Made by a program: the position numbers and the translations under genes. A DNA stretch of 64,000 nt. Source: Herbaspirillum sp. 3R11. Its GTDB lineage: Bacteria > Pseudomonadota > Gammaproteobacteria > Burkholderiales > Burkholderiaceae_D. The DNA is taken from NCBI RefSeq assembly GCF_004563925.1, contig NZ_SPNJ01000004.1, forward strand, positions 186,001 to 250,000, read 5' to 3'. This document shows positions 60,290-64,000 of this stretch, piece by piece. A model generated the notes under the pieces. It searched no databases. It saw nothing but the letters and a program-made list of their open reading frames with translations, and had not been told where the DNA came from. The stretch's first letter is position 1, and every line of letters begins with the position of its first letter.

Positions 60290-61543
60290 TCATTGCGACA
60301 AGGTAACGCGGGCGAACTTGCGTTTGCCGACCTGCACCACGAACACGCCGGCTTCAACCTTCAGACCCTTGTCGCTGATCACCGTGCCGTCGATGCGCAC
60401 GCCGCCCTGCTCCACCATGCGCAAGGCCTCCGAAGTCGAGGCGCACAGGTTGGTCTGTTTGAGCAATTGACCGATGCCCAGCGGCGCGCCGGTCAGACTG
60501 ACTTCCGGCACATCGTCCGGAATGCCGCCCTTGGAGCGGTTGACGAAATCGGCCAGCGCGTCCTCAGCGGCCTGCTGCGAGTGGAAGCGCGTGACGATTT
60601 CCTGCGCCAGCGCGACCTTGATGTCGCGCGGATTCTTGCCGGCGGCGACGTCTGCCTTGAAGCCGGCGATATCGGCGATCGAGCGGAACGACAACAGCTC
60701 GTAATAGCGCCACATCATCACGTCGGAAATGCTCATCACCTTGGCGAACATGGTGTTGGCCGGTTCGGTGATGCCGATATAGTTGTTCTTGGACTTGGAC
60801 ATCTTGTCGACGCCGTCCAGGCCTTCCAGCAGCGGCATGGTCAGGATGCATTGCGGCTCCTGGCCGAAATCCTTCTGCAGCTCGCGCCCCACCAGCAGGT
60901 TGAACTTCTGGTCGGTGCCGCCCAGCTCGAGGTCGGACTTCAGCGCGACCGAGTCATAGCCCTGCATCAGCGGGTACAGGAATTCATGCACCGAAATCGG
61001 CGTGCCTTCCTTGAAGCGCTTGGTGAAATCGTCGCGCTCCATCATGCGCGCCACGGTGTAGCGCGAGGCCAGCTGGATCATGCCGCGGCTGCCGAGCGGA
61101 TCGCACCATTCGGAGTTGTAACGGATCTCGGTCTTCGCTGCATCCAGCACCAGGCTGGCCTGGGCGAAATAGGTCTTGGCGTTGACTTCGATCTGCTCGC
61201 GCGTCAGCGGTGGGCGGGTCGCATTGCGGCCGGACGGGTCGCCGATCATCGAGGTGAAATCGCCGATCAGGAAGATCACGTTGTGACCGAGATCCTGCAA
61301 CTGGCGCATCTTGTTGAGCACCACGGTGTGGCCCAGATGCAGGTCGGGTGCAGTCGGATCCAGGCCCAGCTTGATGCGCAGTGGTTGGCCGCTCTTTTCG
61401 GCGCGCGCCAGTTTTTGCGCAAATTCGCTTTCGATGAGCAACTCATCGACGCCGCGCTTGGTGATGGCCAGCGCTTCCTGGACTTTATCGGACAGGGGCA
61501 GGGGGGCTTGGGGGACGTGTGGGGTGGATTGTTCGGCGGTCAT
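60290..61543 (-). CDS. tyrS: Tyrosyl-tRNA synthetase (TyrZ-like)
   Basis: From the ATG at 61543 ([14 protein letters not shown]) the 417-residue class I enzyme has HLGH in [11 protein letters not shown] as HIGH, the signature KMSKS in [12 protein letters not shown], and a C-terminal S4 RNA-binding domain ([18 protein letters not shown]). The KMSKS form and the length match the TyrZ branch rather than the E. coli TyrS type. A longer frame to 61666 would start upstream of the likely promoter. Confidence 0.95.
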   Translation of the reverse strand: MTAEQSTPHVPQAPLPLSDKVQEALAITKRGVDELLIESEFAQKLARAEKSGQPLRIKLGLDPTAPDLHLGHTVVLNKMRQLQDLGHNVIFLIGDFTSMIGDPSGRNATRPPLTREQIEVNAKTYFAQASLVLDAAKTEIRYNSEWCDPLGSRGMIQLASRYTVARMMERDDFTKRFKEGTPISVHEFLYPLMQGYDSVALKSDLELGGTDQKFNLLVGRELQKDFGQEPQCILTMPLLEGLDGVDKMSKSKNNYIGITEPANTMFAKVMSISDVMMWRYYELLSFRSIADIAGFKADVAAGKNPRDIKVALAQEIVTRFHSQQAAEDALADFVNRSKGGIPDDVPEVSLTGAPLGIGQLLKQTNLCASTSEALRMVEQGGVRIDGTVISDKGLKVEAGVFVVQVGKRKFARVTLSQ

Positions 61544-61593
61544 TGATATAACTAAAAAATAGGCTTTTGTAGGACAGTACCGGATTGACGCTT

Positions 61594-61602
61594 TGCTATA
61601 AT
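61594..61602 (+). promoter_or_regulatory. Extended -10 promoter candidate for the M23 peptidase gene
   Basis: TGCTATAAT is a perfect extended -10 element. It gives a leader of about 240 bases before the start codon at 61853. TTGACG at 61585-61590 is too close (6 bases) to be its -35. Confidence 0.5.
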
Positions 61603-61852
61603 CGCGCTTTCGTCTTTCTGCCGCACGCCATTTAGAAGCGCAATCAGCAGAGAATTTAGCATTCATCGCCTGTCGAGAATCTGTAAAAAGCGTGCGTCAT
61701 CGGGGAGTCATTGACGATGCTTGCGGTTGAATGGCAACCTGGTTGGCCGGCACATGTTTCATCTGCCGGCAGCGCGGAACGATCCGCCAACTGCATTGCC
61801 ATCCTGCAACAGGATTCGGAACAAGCGTAAACGGTAGATTTTAACGTATTGC
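61603..61852 (+). other. Long 5' leader region of the M23 peptidase gene
   Basis: About 250 bases with no gene seen. Small inverted pieces occur (GGCCGGCACA and TGCCGGC near 61750-61775). A regulatory leader is possible but not recognisable as a known class. Confidence 0.35.
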
Positions 61853-63253
61853 ATGTTCCCTAAAGATAAATTCGCGCGCGCCGCCTCCCTGTACCGCACC
61901 ACCCACCTCTTCTGCCAAGAGAAATTCCACGGCTCTTCCCGCAAGACCAAGATCCTGTCCGCCGGCGCCCTGTTCCTCGGCGCCTTCACGATCGGCGCCG
62001 CCGGCTTCGCCCCGGCCGAGCCGGACACCTCCGATGCACCGGTTCACGCCATCGTCAAGGACCTGGCCTTGCCTGATTTGCAACAGCAGATCGCGCAACT
62101 GGCAGACCGCGAAGAGTTTTACGTCAATGAAGAAAAAGTCCGTTCCGGCGACACGCTGGCGACCTTGCTGACACGCCTGGGCGTGGACGACGAAGCCGCC
62201 GCCAACTTCATCAAGTCCGACACCCTGGCCCGCGCGGTCATGCAATTGCGCGCCGGCAAGCGCGTCATGGCGCGCACGTCCGAAGACGGCGAGCTGCAAC
62301 AGCTGACGGCCACGCTGAGCGACGGCCGCGACGGTCAAGCGGTCAACAACCTCGTGATCGAACGCAGCGGCGACAGCTTCAAGGCCAGCACCGCGCCGGC
62401 CGTGCTGGAACGCCGCGTCGAAATGCGCTCCGGCCAGATCCGCTCGTCGCTGTTCGCGGCGACCGACAATGCGCAGATCCCGGACAGCGTGGCGACCCAG
62501 TTGGTCGACATGTTCTCCACCAACATCAACTTCGCGTCCGACCTGCGCCGCGGCGACCGCTTCAACGTGGTCTATGAAACCTTCTACAACAACGGCGAGC
62601 CGGTGCGCACCGGCCGCGTGCTGGCAGGCGAGTTCAGCAACGCCGGCAATACCTACCAGGCGGTCTGGTTCGACGAACCGGGCAGCAAGATCGGCGGCGG
62701 TTATTACTCGTTCGACGGCAAGTCGCTGAAGAAGGCCTTCCTCAAGTCGCCACTTGCCTTCACGCGTATTTCATCGGGCTTCTCGATGCGCGTGCACCCT
62801 ATCCTCGGCATCTGGAAACAGCACACCGGCGTCGACTTTGCGGCGCCGACCGGCACCCCGATCCATGCATCGGGTGACGGCGTGGTTGATTTCGTCGGCA
62901 AGCAAAACGGCTACGGCAACATCGTCGTGATCAAGCACTGGAACAATTACTCCACCGCGTACGGCCACATGAGCCGCTTCGCCACCGGCCTGCGCAAGGG
63001 CGACAAGATCAGCCAGGGTGAAGTGATCGGCTTCGTCGGCATGACCGGCTGGGCTACAGGCCCGCACCTGCACTACGAATTCCGAGTCAGCAACGTGCCG
63101 CGCAATCCGCTGTCGGTTGACGTGCCGAATGCGCAACCGCTGGGCGGCGGCCAAATGGCCCGTTTCCGCGCGGTCTCGACCGACATGAACCGTCGCCTGT
63201 CGCTGCTGCGTCCGGCCGGTGAGAACGGCAACGTGACGCTGGCGTCGCGCTAA
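61853..63253 (+). CDS. M23-family murein endopeptidase, membrane-anchored (MepM-like)
   Basis: The 466-residue protein has an N-terminal membrane anchor (KILSAGALFLGAFTIGAAGF, about residues 34-53). A periplasmic helical/OapA-like part has EEKVRSGDTLATLLTRLGV. The M23 domain carries zinc ligands in MRVHPILGIWKQHTGVDFAAP and HLHYEFRV, all present. It should cut peptidoglycan cross-links like MepM. It diverges from tyrS and is followed by a strong terminator and anmK. Both act in wall turnover or recycling. Confidence 0.93.
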   Translation: MFPKDKFARAASLYRTTHLFCQEKFHGSSRKTKILSAGALFLGAFTIGAAGFAPAEPDTSDAPVHAIVKDLALPDLQQQIAQLADREEFYVNEEKVRSGDTLATLLTRLGVDDEAAANFIKSDTLARAVMQLRAGKRVMARTSEDGELQQLTATLSDGRDGQAVNNLVIERSGDSFKASTAPAVLERRVEMRSGQIRSSLFAATDNAQIPDSVATQLVDMFSTNINFASDLRRGDRFNVVYETFYNNGEPVRTGRVLAGEFSNAGNTYQAVWFDEPGSKIGGGYYSFDGKSLKKAFLKSPLAFTRISSGFSMRVHPILGIWKQHTGVDFAAPTGTPIHASGDGVVDFVGKQNGYGNIVVIKHWNNYSTAYGHMSRFATGLRKGDKISQGEVIGFVGMTGWATGPHLHYEFRVSNVPRNPLSVDVPNAQPLGGGQMARFRAVSTDMNRRLSLLRPAGENGNVTLASR

Positions 63254-63275
63254 ACCGGACTTCCGAACCGCAAAG

Positions 63276-63326
63276 CCGGTGATGGAATCGCTGTAAAATT
63301 GCAGCGACTCCATCACCGGTTTTTTT
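63276..63326 (+). terminator. Rho-independent terminator directly before anmK
   Basis: CCGGTGATGGA-A-TCGCTG (63276-63293) pairs with CAGCGA-C-TCCATCACCGG (63302-63319), a 17-bp stem with one mismatch. A run of seven Ts (63320-63326) ends exactly at the anmK ATG. Confidence 0.9.
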
Positions 63327-64000
63327 ATGTCCGCCGAACTCTCTTCGCTGCAACGCTCCGCTTCCTCTTCCCTGTATATCGGCCTGATGTCGGGCACCAG
63401 CCTCGATGGCGTCGACGGCGTGCTGGCTTCGCTGCCGGACGACGACCAACCGATGGCGACGCTGGCGACGGCCTACGTGCCCTTCCCCGAAGATTTGCGT
63501 GCGGCGTTGATGGCGCTGCAGGCCAACGGCGAGAATGAATTGCAGCGCGAAGCATTGGCGGCCAACCAGTTGGCCAATTACTACGCCCAATGCGTGGCGC
63601 AACTGCTGGAAAAGAGCGCGATCCCGGCAGCCTATATCCGCGCCGTCGGCGTGCACGGTCAAACCATCCGTCATCGCCCCGAACTCGGCTATACACGCCA
63701 GACCAACAACCCCAGCCTGCTGGCCGAACTGTGCGGGATCGACGTCATCGCCGACTTTCGCAGTCGCGACGTCGCCGCCGGCGGCCAGGGAGCGCCGCTG
63801 GTGCCGGCCTTCCACCAGGCGGTGTTCGGCAGCGACGACGAGATGCGCGTGGCGGTCAACATCGGCGGCATCAGCAACATCAGCATCCTGCCGGCCGGCA
63901 AGCAAGCCGCCACGTCAGGCTTCGACACCGGTCCCGGCAATGTATTGATGGATGCGTGGATCGCTCGCCACCAAGGCCGAAGCTATGACGCCGACGGCGC
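63327..64000 (+). CDS. anmK: Anhydro-N-acetylmuramic acid kinase (N-terminal part)
   Basis: The open frame from the ATG at 63327 runs off the right edge (224 codons here). YIGLMSGTSLDGVDG at about residues 17-31 is the ATP-binding start of AnmK; AVGVHGQTIRHRP and VAVNIGGISNISIL follow. It phosphorylates anhMurNAc from peptidoglycan recycling. The start has no ribosome binding site: it abuts the T-run of a strong terminator. No other start upstream of the conserved segment is available. Confidence 0.95.
   Translation, partial: MSAELSSLQRSASSSLYIGLMSGTSLDGVDGVLASLPDDDQPMATLATAYVPFPEDLRAALMALQANGENELQREALAANQLANYYAQCVAQLLEKSAIPAAYIRAVGVHGQTIRHRPELGYTRQTNNPSLLAELCGIDVIADFRSRDVAAGGQGAPLVPAFHQAVFGSDDEMRVAVNIGGISNISILPAGKQAATSGFDTGPGNVLMDAWIARHQGRSYDADG

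Noticed and set aside
61585..61602. TTGACG and TATAAT as a standard promoter pair before the M23 gene
   Set aside because: The two boxes are only 6 bases apart; the TATAAT is kept only as an extended -10.

Overview
The window is about 60% GC and reads as a betaproteobacterial chromosome, most likely Oxalobacteraceae (Herbaspirillum-like). The support is gene order and family type: pyrR-ruvX-yqgE, polA next to a LOG-family gene, DUF2782-thrB-BPSS1780, a thiC-thiS-thiG-thiD-thiE operon, a dusB-fis-purH-ruvC block, and dtd-tyrS. The genus is an inference. I found no tRNA, rRNA, CRISPR array, prophage or insertion sequence. Almost every gene looks intact. The genes cut by the window edges are pyrR on the left and anmK on the right.

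Layout. 1-1213 (minus): pyrR (partial), ruvX, yqgE. 1271-8609 (minus): a seven-gene catabolic and transport operon. It holds a flavin/[2Fe-2S] reductase, an NMT1/THI5-like binding protein, a 2-oxoglutarate/Fe(II)-type oxygenase, a Rieske oxygenase, an ABC ATPase, a permease and a cog0402 deaminase that resembles isoxanthopterin deaminase. I propose uptake and oxidative breakdown of a pterin or a related N-heterocycle. 9018-11741: a Tat-exported dienelactone-hydrolase-like protein and a chemoreceptor. 12171-20984: polA, a LOG-family gene, a Sel1/NTF2-like protein, DUF2782, thrB, a BPSS1780 membrane protein and a PAS chemoreceptor. 21072-32782: a polyol locus. An operon for a binding protein, two permeases, an ATPase, a HAD phosphatase, an arabinitol/mannitol-type dehydrogenase and xylulokinase has a second paralogous binding protein at its far end. 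A SorC-type regulator and a PfkB sugar kinase diverge from it. 32861-33420: a ~560-bp near-perfect inverted repeat between convergent genes.

33489-42500: uvrD, an MFS transporter, dps, and the thiamine operon behind a TPP riboswitch that has a visible Shine-Dalgarno-sequestering hairpin. 42743-50200: valS, DUF2147, two tandem orphan LivJ-type binding proteins, a YaiI/DUF188 protein and a hydratase. 50505-57075: ruvB, ruvA, an antisense DUF808 gene, ruvC, a third orphan LivJ-type protein, purH and fis. 57238-64000: dusB, a phosphoglycerate-mutase-like phosphatase, a YbhB/PEBP protein, dtd, tyrS, an M23 peptidase and anmK (partial).

The most notable non-coding structure is the large inverted repeat at 32861-33420. 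Two further palindromes, after polA (12052-12174) and between dusB and fis (57111-57217), share a three-tier design: a long outer stem, a GC-rich inner stem and an apical GTAC hairpin with a GNRA loop. They look like members of one dispersed family. The strongest candidate for an undescribed system is the 1271-8609 operon.
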